Shown here: one piece after another, positions 44,264-52,381 of the stretch
How the letters are laid out: each line of letters opens with the position of its first letter
Numbering within the stretch: the first letter of the stretch is position 1
DNA from: Lachnobacterium bovis
GTDB taxonomy: Bacteria > Bacillota > Clostridia > Lachnospirales > Lachnospiraceae
Assembly (NCBI RefSeq): GCF_900111325.1
Contig: NZ_FOGW01000015.1
Span: 1-64,000, forward strand
Direction: 5' to 3'
Length of the DNA stretch: 64,000 nucleotides
Notes under the pieces: generated by a model
What the model was told of the DNA's origin: nothing
What the model saw: only the letters and a program-made list of their open reading frames with translations
Database searches by the model: none
Position numbers and translations under genes: made by a program

Positions 44264-46318
44264 ATGAAAAATAAAAAAATAGGAATGTCACTTTTGACTT
44301 TTTCATTGGTTGCGGGCTTAACTACTAGCGGATTTGTTGTACCAGACAAATTTTCAACAAGAGTTGAAGTTAAAGCAGCAAATGAAGCATCTGAATTTAA
44401 TGGTATTCGTTTGGCACGAAGTTTAAAAGAAGGAAACAATCCTTGTATAACGCAAAAATATAGTGCAGATCCATGTTCTATGGAATATAATGGTCGAGTT
44501 TATATTTATTCAACAAATGATGGAACAGTAAATCCAAATGGTGGTTCGGTTAAAAAGAATACATATGAGCAAATCAATCAGTTAAATGTAATGTCATCAA
44601 GTGATATGGTTAACTGGACAGATCATGGAACAATTGATGTAGCAGGAAGAAATGGTGCAGCAAAATGGGCAACAAATTCATGGGCACCTTGTGCAGCACA
44701 TAAGAAAATAAATGGAAAAGAAAAATTCTTTTTATATTTTGCAAATAATGCAGGAGGAATAGGTGTATTAACAAGTGATTCTCCTACAGGACCATGGACT
44801 GATCCAATCAAACGCCCATTAATTACAAAACAAACTCCAAATTGTGGAAATGTAACATGGTTATTCGATCCAGCAGTATTAGTTGATTCTGATGGAACAG
44901 GATATTTATATTTCGGAGGTGGTGTACCATCTAGAAAAGACGCAAATCCTAAGACAGCTAGAGTTGTAAAATTAGGAAGTGATATGACAAGTTTAGCTGG
45001 TGTTCCTCAAGAAATTGATGCACCTTGGATTTTAGAAGATTCAGGAATTAACAAAGTAGGTAATACTTATTATTATTCATATTGTACTAACTGGGCTAAT
45101 GGACCATTAGGTAATGCTAAAATTGCATATATGACAAGTAATAGTCCAATGGGACCATTCAAATATCAAGGTATATGTTTGGATAATCCAGGTTCATTTT
45201 TTGGAACAGCAGGAAATAACCATCATTCAATTGTACAATTTAAAAACAAATCATATATTGTATATCATACAGAATGGTTAAACAAGAAAATCTACGGTTC
45301 ACAGCAAGGATATAGAACAGCACATGTAGATGAAATTACATTCCAAAATGGTAAGATTTTACCAGCAAGAGGTACTTTAAAAGGTGTAAGTCAAGTATCA
45401 TCTGTTAATCCTTATGTTGTAAATCAGGCAGAAAATATGTCAGATCAGGCTGGAATATCAGTTTATGGATTAGGTGATACTGCAGTATCATACAATAGAG
45501 GCGAATGGACTAAAGTTTCAAATGTTTCTTTTGGTAATGGTGCAAAAAATATAACAATTACTGCAGGTGCAAAAAATGGTGCAGTAATTAAAATTGTGGA
45601 AGGTTCACTTAACGGAAGAACAATTGGTTATGTTAGAATTCCAGCAACAAATAATTCATTCTCGTACAAAAATATTACAGCAAATGTAAATGTAAGTGGT
45701 ACAAAGGATATTTATTTTGTTGCCTCAAACGATGTTGTCATTGATAAATGGCAATTTAGTGGAACAAATTCACAGCCAAGCAACCCACAGCCAAGCAACC
45801 CACAACCAAGCAACCCACAGCCAAGTAACCCACAGCCAAGCGACCCACAACCAAGTACTACAAAAGGTAATGTAAAACTTCAGGATGGTTGGTACTACAT
45901 CAAGAATGTAAATTCTCAGAAATATTTACAAGTAGCTGGCAACAGAGGTGTTGCAAGTGCTAACGTTGAAATTGGACATGGAACAGGTGTGCAAGGACAA
46001 AAATGGTACTTACAAAACACATCAGATGGATATATCACATTAAAGAGTGGTTTAGGAAACTTTATGTTAGATATCGCATATGGTAAAAATGAAGATGGTG
46101 CTAATCTTCAAATTTACAATGCACTTTCACATGATGCACAAAAATTCTATTTACAAAAAGTAAACGGAAGCAATGCTGTTACAATTGCAACAAAAGTAAG
46201 TAACGGTTCAAAGAGCATAGACGTTTACAATCATGGTAAAGCAGATGGAACTAACGTATGTCAGTGGAAAACATATGGTAATCCAAATCAACAATTTATT
46301 TTCGAAAAGGCAAATTAA
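44264..46318 (+). CDS. Secreted GH43 arabinofuranosidase/xylosidase with CBM6-like and CBM13 domains
   Basis: The 684-residue protein has a signal peptide (about 1-38) and a GH43 propeller (about 55-370) with Asp in YSADPC (D69), Asp in WLFDPAVLVD (about D202) and Glu in WILEDSGI (about E258). A CBM6-like beta domain follows (about 385-500: VNQAENMSDQAGISV, DIYFVASNDVVIDKWQF). After it come five PSNPQ-type linker repeats and a C-terminal CBM13. The closest architecture I know is arabinoxylan arabinofuranohydrolase of the XynD type. It should remove arabinose side chains from xylan alongside the GH10 xylanase. AGGAGG precedes the ATG. Confidence 0.88.
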   Translation: MKNKKIGMSLLTFSLVAGLTTSGFVVPDKFSTRVEVKAANEASEFNGIRLARSLKEGNNPCITQKYSADPCSMEYNGRVYIYSTNDGTVNPNGGSVKKNTYEQINQLNVMSSSDMVNWTDHGTIDVAGRNGAAKWATNSWAPCAAHKKINGKEKFFLYFANNAGGIGVLTSDSPTGPWTDPIKRPLITKQTPNCGNVTWLFDPAVLVDSDGTGYLYFGGGVPSRKDANPKTARVVKLGSDMTSLAGVPQEIDAPWILEDSGINKVGNTYYYSYCTNWANGPLGNAKIAYMTSNSPMGPFKYQGICLDNPGSFFGTAGNNHHSIVQFKNKSYIVYHTEWLNKKIYGSQQGYRTAHVDEITFQNGKILPARGTLKGVSQVSSVNPYVVNQAENMSDQAGISVYGLGDTAVSYNRGEWTKVSNVSFGNGAKNITITAGAKNGAVIKIVEGSLNGRTIGYVRIPATNNSFSYKNITANVNVSGTKDIYFVASNDVVIDKWQFSGTNSQPSNPQPSNPQPSNPQPSNPQPSDPQPSTTKGNVKLQDGWYYIKNVNSQKYLQVAGNRGVASANVEIGHGTGVQGQKWYLQNTSDGYITLKSGLGNFMLDIAYGKNEDGANLQIYNALSHDAQKFYLQKVNGSNAVTIATKVSNGSKSIDVYNHGKADGTNVCQWKTYGNPNQQFIFEKAN
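45881..46305 (+). repeat. CBM13-coding segment, copy 2
   Basis: Second copy of the 425-bp segment at 43742-44166. The encoded module has nearly the same protein sequence, and the copies diverge only at the last few residues (PVR versus KAN ends). Confidence 0.9.
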
Positions 46319-46322
46319 TAAT

Positions 46323-46430
46323 GTTAATTGGATGAAAGATATTAATTAGTTTAAAGATGTTAATTAGACGAAAGATATTAATTAGACGAAAGACATTAAT
46401 TAGACGAAAGACATTAATTAGATTAATGAG
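46323..46430. repeat. 18-bp intergenic tandem repeat, six units
   Basis: Units start at 46323, 46341, 46359, 46377, 46395 and 46413, with the core ATTAATTAGACGAAAGAC. The middle units are nearly identical, and the outer ones have drifted. The array begins 5 nt after the GH43 stop codon. Confidence 0.85.
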
Positions 46431-46441
46431 ATCAAATTAGG

Positions 46442-46504
46442 CTAGAGAGGATTGCAGATTTACTCAGCAAATCTAAAAGAATACCGTATTCATACGGTTT
46501 CTAG
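46442..46504 (+). other. Possible three-way-junction RNA element
   Basis: CTAGA (46442) can pair with TCTAG (46500-46504), enclosing two hairpins: AGATTT/AAATCT (46456-46474) and ACCGTA/TACGGT (46483-46498). It matches no riboswitch consensus that I know. It lies between the GH43 gene and a MetE-like gene. Confidence 0.35.
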
Positions 46505-46530
46505 GTGACAAAATTATAAGAACAATATTC

Positions 46531-46559
46531 TTCGATGCCCCCGTTCGCGGGGCATCGAA
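46531..46559 (+). terminator. GC-rich hairpin downstream of the GH43 gene
   Basis: TTCGATGCCCC pairs perfectly with GGGGCATCGAA over 11 bp. It is far richer in GC than its surroundings. The T run (TTTTTT) comes only about 10 nt later, so it is an atypical terminator or a stable RNA hairpin. Confidence 0.5.
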
Positions 46560-46765
46560 AACTATCTATTTTTTAACATTTTTCATATTTTTTCAAATCT
46601 CCACAAATTACTCAAAATGATTCCCAATTTAATCCGCCATTTGATATAGTTAAAATCTATAACAAGTAAAAAAAAATAAATATTATACTCAAAAATTATC
46701 CTGTGTTAAAATAATTTTCGTAAAGTAAGACTATGCAAATTAATTTTATATACAGGAGGCAGTTT

Positions 46766-47884
46766 ATGAATAATGTTTTAATAAAACCAAAGTATGATTT
46801 TGTCGGTAGTTTTCTGAGACCACAGATTTTAAAGGAGTCAAAAGTAAAATTACAAGAAGGTGTAATTACTAGAGAAGAGTATAATGGTATTGTAGACGAA
46901 GAAATTGTAAAATTAGTAAATAAACAAAAGGAACTTGGATATAATGTAATTACAGATGGTGAATTCAGACGCAGTTATTGGCATCTTGATTTTATGTGGG
47001 GATTTGAAGGAGTTGAGCACCAAAAAGGTGGAAAGGGAGTTCAATTTAACGGCGAAATGGCGGCATTAGATGATACATTTTTAAATGGCAGAATTAGAGC
47101 CAAAGCTCATCCATTTGTTGAATATTATAAATTTTTAAAGCAATTTGAAGATGAAAATACAGTGGCAAAATATACAATCCCGGCACCGGCACAAATGTAT
47201 CAGCAAATGATAGTTCCTCAATATTATGAAATTACAAAAAAATATTACAAAAATAATGATGAACTTATAAATGATATAGCTGTTGCATATCAAGACGTAA
47301 TTCAACAATTTTATGATGCCGGATGTAGAATCCTTCAATTAGATGATTGTACTTGGGGAGCTATAGTTGGAGATGCTGCAAAACAAAGATACAAATCATT
47401 AGGCGTTGATATTGAAGAGGTAAAAAAACAGCTTCTTAAAGTAAATAATTTAGCACTTGCTAATAGGCCAGATGATATGATAATTAATACTCATATTTGT
47501 AGAGGAAATTATCACTCTACATTCTTTACTAGTGGAGCTTATGATTCAGTGGCAGATTATGTTTTTGCGCAAGAAAATGTAGATGGTTTATTTTTAGAAT
47601 ATGATGATGAAAGATCAGGTGGATTTAAGCCATTAGAAAAGGTTTCTGAGGAAAAGAATGTTGTGTTAGGTTTAATAACAACAAAAAAAGCAGATTTAGA
47701 GGATAAGGAATATATCAAAAAAAGAATATATAAAGCGGCGCAATATATAGATTTAGACAGACTTTCATTAAGTCCACAATGTGGATTTGCTTCATGTGAA
47801 ATAGGTAATAAATTGACAGAAGAGCAGCAGTGGGCAAAATTAAAACTTGTAAAAGAAATTGCTGACGAAGTTTGGGGTAATTAA
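46766..47884 (+). CDS. MetE-like (YxjG/YxjH-type) methionine synthase family protein
   Basis: The 372-residue protein corresponds to the C-terminal catalytic half of cobalamin-independent methionine synthase: FVGSFLRPQILKES, GYNVITDGEFRRSYW and LQLDDCTWG. Zinc-site candidates occur in NTHICRGNYHSTF (about 243-255) and SPQCGFASCEIG (about 340-351). Short MetE homologues such as YxjG/YxjH are thought to move methyl groups to homocysteine from other donors. The ATG at 46766 follows AGGAGG; an in-frame start at 46733 is less likely. It is transcribed alone, with a strong terminator. Confidence 0.85.
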   Translation: MNNVLIKPKYDFVGSFLRPQILKESKVKLQEGVITREEYNGIVDEEIVKLVNKQKELGYNVITDGEFRRSYWHLDFMWGFEGVEHQKGGKGVQFNGEMAALDDTFLNGRIRAKAHPFVEYYKFLKQFEDENTVAKYTIPAPAQMYQQMIVPQYYEITKKYYKNNDELINDIAVAYQDVIQQFYDAGCRILQLDDCTWGAIVGDAAKQRYKSLGVDIEEVKKQLLKVNNLALANRPDDMIINTHICRGNYHSTFFTSGAYDSVADYVFAQENVDGLFLEYDDERSGGFKPLEKVSEEKNVVLGLITTKKADLEDKEYIKKRIYKAAQYIDLDRLSLSPQCGFASCEIGNKLTEEQQWAKLKLVKEIADEVWGN

Positions 47885-47898
47885 GAAAATAGAATGTG

Positions 47899-47939
47899 CA
47901 AACCTAATTACAAAAAGTGTAATTAGGTTTGTTTTTTTT
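47899..47939 (+). terminator. Terminator after the MetE-like gene
   Basis: CAAACCTAATTAC pairs with GTAATTAGGTTTG, followed by T8. Confidence 0.9.
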
Positions 47940-47968
47940 GGAAAATATCTGTTTTTATAATATTTTAT

Positions 47969-47983
47969 AGTCAGAAAAACTAA
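47969..47983. promoter_or_regulatory. Candidate NrtR operator 1
   Basis: AGTCA-N5-ACTAA just upstream of the -35 element. The same 15-nt pattern recurs at 48026. Confidence 0.5.
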
Positions 47984-47990
47984 AAAGCTA

Positions 47991-48019
47991 TTGACATATT
48001 CTAAATATCGTAGTATTAT
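47991..48019 (+). promoter_or_regulatory. Promoter of the NAD salvage operon
   Basis: TTGACA (47991-47996), a 17-nt spacer and TATTAT (48014-48019): near-consensus sigma-A elements, 41 nt before the nrtR start. Confidence 0.8.
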
Positions 48020-48025
48020 AGTTAA

Positions 48026-48040
48026 AGTCAATATGACTAA
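48026..48040. promoter_or_regulatory. Candidate NrtR operator 2
   Basis: AGTCA-N5-ACTAA, with palindromic core AGTCA-ATA-TGACT, overlies the expected transcription start. Together with the copy at 47969 it brackets the promoter. Confidence 0.6.
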
Positions 48041-48059
48041 TAAAAAGAAGGTAGATATT

Positions 48060-48842
48060 ATGAACACACAACAAACAGAAAAAGAATTTTTAAAGACTTA
48101 TAATCCAAATAAATATGAAAGACCATCTGTAACAGCAGATATTCTTGTTTTTACAACTTTTAAGGATGAATTATATCTTTTAATGATTCAAAGAAAATCA
48201 CATCCTTACAAAGATAGATGGGCTATTCCAGGTGGATTTGTATCTATTGATGAGACTGCTAAAGAGGCTGCTATACGTGAATTATATGAAGAGACAAGTG
48301 TAAAAGATGTATGCTTAGAGCAGCTATATACATTTTCGAAAGTAGATAGAGATCCAAGAATGAGAGTTATTTCTATAGCATATATAGTGATGGTACCATT
48401 CGAAAAGTTGAAATTTAAATCAGGAGACGATGCAAAGAATGCTAAATTGTTTTTGGTTAATGCTATGCCTGATGCAGAATTTGAATTGATTTCTAAAAAT
48501 GAGGATGAAAGTACTTCGATTTTACAAGAAAAGGACTTAGCGTTTGATCATTATGAAATAATAAAAATGGCTATTAAAAGATTGCGTGGCAAAATTAAAT
48601 ATTCTAATATTGCTTTTTCATTTTTGAAGGATTTAGATGATTTTACATTGACAGAACTTAGAAATATTTATGATGCAATAAATTCTCAAAAAGCGGACGT
48701 TGGCAATTTTAGAAGATTTATTAAAAGAGAATATGAACAAAATGGATTTATAGTTCAAACAGATTTAAAAAGAATAGAAAGGGGAAGACCAGCCACGACA
48801 TATAAATGGGCGAAGGAAAGGAGTTTGATATTTGATGAATAA
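48060..48842 (+). CDS. nrtR: NrtR-type Nudix-domain transcriptional regulator of NAD metabolism
   Basis: The 260-residue protein has an N-terminal Nudix fold with a Nudix box (about 58-81: GGFVSIDETAKEAAIRELYE, then ETSV; the usual Gly near the end is Ser). A C-terminal winged helix follows (about 180-255: TLTELRNIYDAINSQKADVG and RRFIKREYEQNGFI). NrtR proteins sense ADP-ribose and repress NAD salvage genes, which matches the pncA and pncB genes that follow. The ATG at 48060 follows AAGAAGG; the TTG at 47991 overlaps the promoter and is rejected. It overlaps pncA by 8 nt. Confidence 0.9.
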   Translation: MNTQQTEKEFLKTYNPNKYERPSVTADILVFTTFKDELYLLMIQRKSHPYKDRWAIPGGFVSIDETAKEAAIRELYEETSVKDVCLEQLYTFSKVDRDPRMRVISIAYIVMVPFEKLKFKSGDDAKNAKLFLVNAMPDAEFELISKNEDESTSILQEKDLAFDHYEIIKMAIKRLRGKIKYSNIAFSFLKDLDDFTLTELRNIYDAINSQKADVGNFRRFIKREYEQNGFIVQTDLKRIERGRPATTYKWAKERSLIFDE

Positions 48843-49368
48843 AGTATTAGTTGTAGTAGATATGCAAAATGATTTTATAGATGGTTCTTTAGGGACTAAA
48901 GAAGCATGTGCAATAGTAGACAATGTGGTTAATAAAATCACTCAATTTGATGGTGATATAATTGCAACGTTTGATACACATCAAGCTAATTATTTAGAAA
49001 CATCAGAAGGTAAAAATTTACCGGTTGAGCATTGTATAGAAGACACAGACGGTTGGAAATTAAATGATAAAATTCAAACAGCTTTAGATGAGAAGTCTAG
49101 TACAAATGAAGTTACCTACATTAAAAAACCTACATTTGGCTCAATAGAACTTGGAAATTTATTAGTTTCTAAAAAACCAAGTGAAATAGAACTTGTGGGA
49201 CTTTGTACAGATATTTGTATTGTGTCAAACGCATTAATTATTAAAGCAAACTTGCCGGAAACACCAATTTCAGTTGATGCTTCATGTTGCGCAGGTGTAA
49301 CAGTAGAGAAACATAATGCGGCAATTGAGACAATGTCAAGTTGCCAGATTAAAATAAATAATGTTTAG
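48835..49368 (+). CDS. pncA: Nicotinamidase (isochorismatase family)
   Basis: The 177-residue cysteine hydrolase has the catalytic triad: Asp9 in VVVDMQNDF, Lys about 98 in IKKPTFGS, and Cys about 129 in GLCTDICIVSNA. Metal-site residues are in FDTHQANY. It converts nicotinamide to nicotinate, the first step of NAD salvage, and feeds the pncB product. The ATG at 48835 follows AAGGAG and overlaps the end of nrtR, so translation is coupled. Confidence 0.92.
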   Translation: MNKVLVVVDMQNDFIDGSLGTKEACAIVDNVVNKITQFDGDIIATFDTHQANYLETSEGKNLPVEHCIEDTDGWKLNDKIQTALDEKSSTNEVTYIKKPTFGSIELGNLLVSKKPSEIELVGLCTDICIVSNALIIKANLPETPISVDASCCAGVTVEKHNAAIETMSSCQIKINNV

Positions 49369-49390
49369 CAAAAGCTAAAAGGAGATAAAA

Positions 49391-50848
49391 ATGGATATTA
49401 AAAGAAATAATATATATTGCAAAAGAAATATTGGAATGATGATGGATTTATATGAGCTTACAATGGCGAATGGATATTTTAAGCAGGAAAATGCTCAAAA
49501 GAAAGTGGCATTTGATGTGTTTTTTAGAAAAAATCCAGATCAGGGTGGATTTTCAGTTTTTGCAGGATTAGAACAAATTGTTGAATATATTGAAGGACTT
49601 CATTTTAGTGATGCTGATATAGAATATTTAAGAGGCTTACATCTTTTTACAGAGGATTTTCTTGAGTATTTAAGAAACTTTAAATTTACAGGTGATGTAT
49701 ATGCATTTAGAGAAGGTACTATTATGTATCCCAATGAGCCAATTATTACAGTTGTAGCAGATTTAATACAAGCTCAAATTGTCGAAACTGAAATTTTAGC
49801 ACAGATTAATCATCAAAGTTTAATTGCAACAAAGGCTAGAAGAATTGTAAAAGCTGCAAATGGTAGACCAGTATCTGATTTCGGTGCAAGACGTGCGCAT
49901 AATAATGATGCAGCAATTTATGGAGCTAGAGCAGCATTTATTGGTGGTGCAAACGGAACAGCAACAGTATCTGCAGGTCAATATTTTGATATTCCAATTG
50001 GTGGAACAATGGCACATAGTTGGGTAATGTATTATGAAGATGAACTTACAGCATTCCGTAAATTTGCTGAGGTTTATCCAGATAATTGTATTTTGCTAGT
50101 TGACACATATGATGTTGTAAAATCTGGTATTCCAAATGCTATTAAAGTTTTCGATGAAATGAAAGCTAATAATATTGAATCAAAGAATTTCGGAATTCGT
50201 ATCGACAGTGGTGATCTTGCATACCTTACTAAGATAGCAAGAAAAATGTTAGATAAAGCTGGATATAAAGATGCTAAAATTGTAATTTCAAATAGTTTAG
50301 ATGAATATACAATTACGTCAATCTTAAGCCAAGGTGGACAAGTGGATTCATTTGGTGTAGGTGAGCGTATGATTACATCAAAATCTGAGCCAGTATTTGG
50401 TGCTGTTTATAAATTATGTGCAGTAGAAAATGAAGGCAAAATGGAACCTAGAATCAAAATCTCTGAAGCAATTGAAAAGATTACTAATCCAGGTTTAAAA
50501 GAAGTTTACAGAATCTACAATGAAGATGGACAGGCAATTGCAGATTTATTAGCTCATAAGGATGAAGAAGTCAATATGGAAGATGTATACAGATTTATAG
50601 ATCCTGAAAAACCATGGAAAAAGAGAGAATTTGTAAATTGTACAGCTAAAAAACTCCAAAGATTAGTAATTAAAGAAGGTAAACGTGTAAGAGATCCTGA
50701 AAAAGTAACAGATATTGCGAACTTTGTTAAAGAACAGCTTTCTACAGAGATTTGGGAAGAGGAGCAGCGTTTTGAAAATCCACATAAACATTATTTAGAT
50801 ATGACAAAATCATATTATGAAATGAAGATGAATATGTTGGATAAATAA
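49391..50848 (+). CDS. pncB: Nicotinate phosphoribosyltransferase
   Basis: The 485-residue protein matches PncB throughout: MMMDLYELTMANGYF (about 16-30), FRKNPDQGGFSVFAGLEQ, the conserved DFGARRAHNNDAA (about 163-175), GTMAHSWVM (about 203) and IRIDSGDLAYLT (about 274). It makes nicotinate mononucleotide from nicotinate and PRPP, the committed step of the Preiss-Handler route. It follows pncA by 22 nt with AAGGAGA upstream. No clear terminator follows before the next promoter. Confidence 0.93.
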   Translation: MDIKRNNIYCKRNIGMMMDLYELTMANGYFKQENAQKKVAFDVFFRKNPDQGGFSVFAGLEQIVEYIEGLHFSDADIEYLRGLHLFTEDFLEYLRNFKFTGDVYAFREGTIMYPNEPIITVVADLIQAQIVETEILAQINHQSLIATKARRIVKAANGRPVSDFGARRAHNNDAAIYGARAAFIGGANGTATVSAGQYFDIPIGGTMAHSWVMYYEDELTAFRKFAEVYPDNCILLVDTYDVVKSGIPNAIKVFDEMKANNIESKNFGIRIDSGDLAYLTKIARKMLDKAGYKDAKIVISNSLDEYTITSILSQGGQVDSFGVGERMITSKSEPVFGAVYKLCAVENEGKMEPRIKISEAIEKITNPGLKEVYRIYNEDGQAIADLLAHKDEEVNMEDVYRFIDPEKPWKKREFVNCTAKKLQRLVIKEGKRVRDPEKVTDIANFVKEQLSTEIWEEEQRFENPHKHYLDMTKSYYEMKMNMLDK

Positions 50849-50970
50849 TATAAAAAGAGCAAAATTGGCCAAATAATGAATAAATAAAAAAATATAAACA
50901 ATAGGATATGCATTATAACCAAAAAGCCGTTGCAAAAGTTGTAAAGTTTGTACGAATAGCCTATTAAGTG

Positions 50971-50999
50971 TTGACTTGTTATGTTTTGTATGATATATT
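50971..50999 (+). promoter_or_regulatory. Promoter of the decayed beta-glucoside operon
   Basis: TTGACT (50971-50976), a 17-nt spacer and TATATT (50994-50999), just upstream of the antiterminator site. Confidence 0.7.
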
Positions 51000-51029
51000 A
51001 TACACATGCAAAGGAAATAAAGATCAAAC

Positions 51030-51056
51030 AGATTGTGACTTTGAGTAGGCAAGACT
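51030..51056 (+). promoter_or_regulatory. Ribonucleic antiterminator (RAT) site of LicT/BglG type
   Basis: The site has the RAT landmarks GATTGTGACT and AGGCAAGACT, close to the LicT/SacY target consensus (GGATTGTTACT...GCAGGCAAAACC). Its last 5 nt overlap the 5' arm of the following terminator, the usual mutually exclusive arrangement. Confidence 0.8.
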
Positions 51057-51115
51057 GTATTGCAGAACTTAATAATCATATTATTTGATTATTAAGAGCA
51101 ATATGGTCTTTTTTT
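51052..51115 (+). terminator. RAT-controlled terminator
   Basis: AGACTGTATTGC (51052-51063) pairs with GCAATATGGTCT (51098-51109), and inner arms CTTAATAATC and GATTATTAAG extend the stem. T7 follows. Binding of a LicT-type protein to the RAT would block folding. Confidence 0.88.
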
Positions 51116-51202
51116 GGTTTGTATTATTAAAATACATAATAAGCCAACAAGTTTTTGTTATAATTTGTTTTATCAAAATCAATAAGATTAAGGTGCCCTT
51201 AT

Positions 51203-51660
51203 ATGATAATAGCAAAAGTAATAAATAATAATGTAGTGAGTTCGCATGATGATAAAGGAATTGAAGTTATCGTCATGGGAAAAGGAATTGTTTTTGAAAA
51301 TGCATTACTATGGGAGATAAAAAGATATTATAAAGATGAATTTAATGCTGGATTAAAAGCGATTGAAGTAGTTAGAAAAAGAACTGGTATAGTTTTACCA
51401 GAAGATGAAGCTGCATCAGTTGCAATGTTAACGCACCTTAAATTCTTTGTTCAAAGAGCAATTTCAAGAAAATATTATGAAACTGATGACCAAGTAGAAT
51501 TGCTTAATGAAATAAAAAAACCTGTAATGAGGAGTATCAATGTGCACTAAAAATCAAACATTTTATGGAAAAGAAAACAAACTATATTGTTTCTGATGAA
51601 GAAATACTATATTTAACAATGCATATTAATAGAATTAAATTAAGAAGCAATAATATATAA
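51203..51660 (+). pseudogene. licT: Broken licT/bglG-type antiterminator gene
   Basis: The open frame 51203-51550 starts with the RNA-binding domain of LicT (IAKVINNNVV, VIVMGKGIVFE). It then jumps into the end of the first PRD (NALLWEIKRYYKDEFNAG, LPEDEAAS) and on to the second PRD (LTHLKFFVQRA). About 70 and 45 residues are missing at the two jumps compared with intact LicT. From 51541 the frame shifts, and the last PRD piece continues in another frame (CALKIKHFMEKK, SDEEILYLTMHINRI) to a stop at 51660. The phosphorylated histidine sites of the PRDs are mostly lost. The RNA-binding part might still fold, but regulation by PTS phosphorylation cannot be normal. Confidence 0.8.
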
Positions 51661-51799
51661 TTTAATTCGTTAATAGATAGATTTTTAATTGATATCATAA
51701 GATATTAATTTATATATACGGACGCGTATAAAAATATAATTACTTGATCAAGTTCTTAAAAAATATAAGATTAATGAAGAGAATTTGGAGGAAAAAGGT

Positions 51800-52362
51800 A
51801 TGGCAAGTAAATATGATGGCTTGGCTAGAATTATCATTCAAAATGTCGGAGGACAATATCAAGTAGTAATTGGTAATCATGTGCCAGATGTATATGATGT
51901 TGTTTGTGAACATGCACATATTCAAGGAAATGTTTCTAGTTGGGTGGACTTGGATTATTTGGATTACCAAGTTATATAAATCCAAAAACAGGTGATATTT
52001 CAAGCTTAATTTGGGTATCAGTTGCAACACTTGCAGCAGCAGTATTAGGTTTTGTTTTAACATTCTTTACATACTCTGATGAAGAAAAAGTTTCAAAAAC
52101 AACAAAAAATGTAAAAGCTAACGTACAAAATTTTGAAGGAACAAAACCAGTATTAACACCAGAAACAATTGTAGCTCCAGTTAAAGGTGACAGAGTTAAA
52201 AAAGGACAATTATTATTAGAGTTTGATATTAATAAAATTAAAGAAGCTGGTTTAGATGTAACTACTCCAATTATTGTTACAAACACATTTGATTATGAAG
52301 ATGTTGTTTATACTGATACAAATGATATTAATTTAGAGGATGAAATTTTATACTTAGTATAA
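51800..52362 (+). pseudogene. bglF: Broken beta-glucoside PTS transporter gene (bglF type)
   Basis: The ATG at 51800 follows GGAGGA. The start encodes the first residues of an EIIB domain (YDGLARIIIQNVGG), then skips the phosphorylated-cysteine region to GQYQVVIGNHVPDVY. Nearly all of the EIIC membrane domain is missing. The frame then breaks at about 51940, after which the EIIC end (GGLGLFGLPSYINPKTG) and pieces of EIIA follow: PETIVAPVKG jumps to DRVKKGQLLLEFDINKIKEA. Both EIIA histidines are absent. The remnant cannot transport or phosphorylate sugar. Confidence 0.85.
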
Positions 52363-52381
52363 AGCTAGAAAGGAGACTATA

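Noticed and set aside
46442..46559. SAM, c-di-GMP or glycine riboswitch before the MetE-like gene
   Set aside because: Only short motif resemblances such as CTCAG-CAAA are present; the conserved cores of these families are missing.
51203..51550. An intact small protein of 115 residues
   Set aside because: It is a chain of LicT pieces with the PRD regions cut short, and the rest continues in another frame up to 51660.
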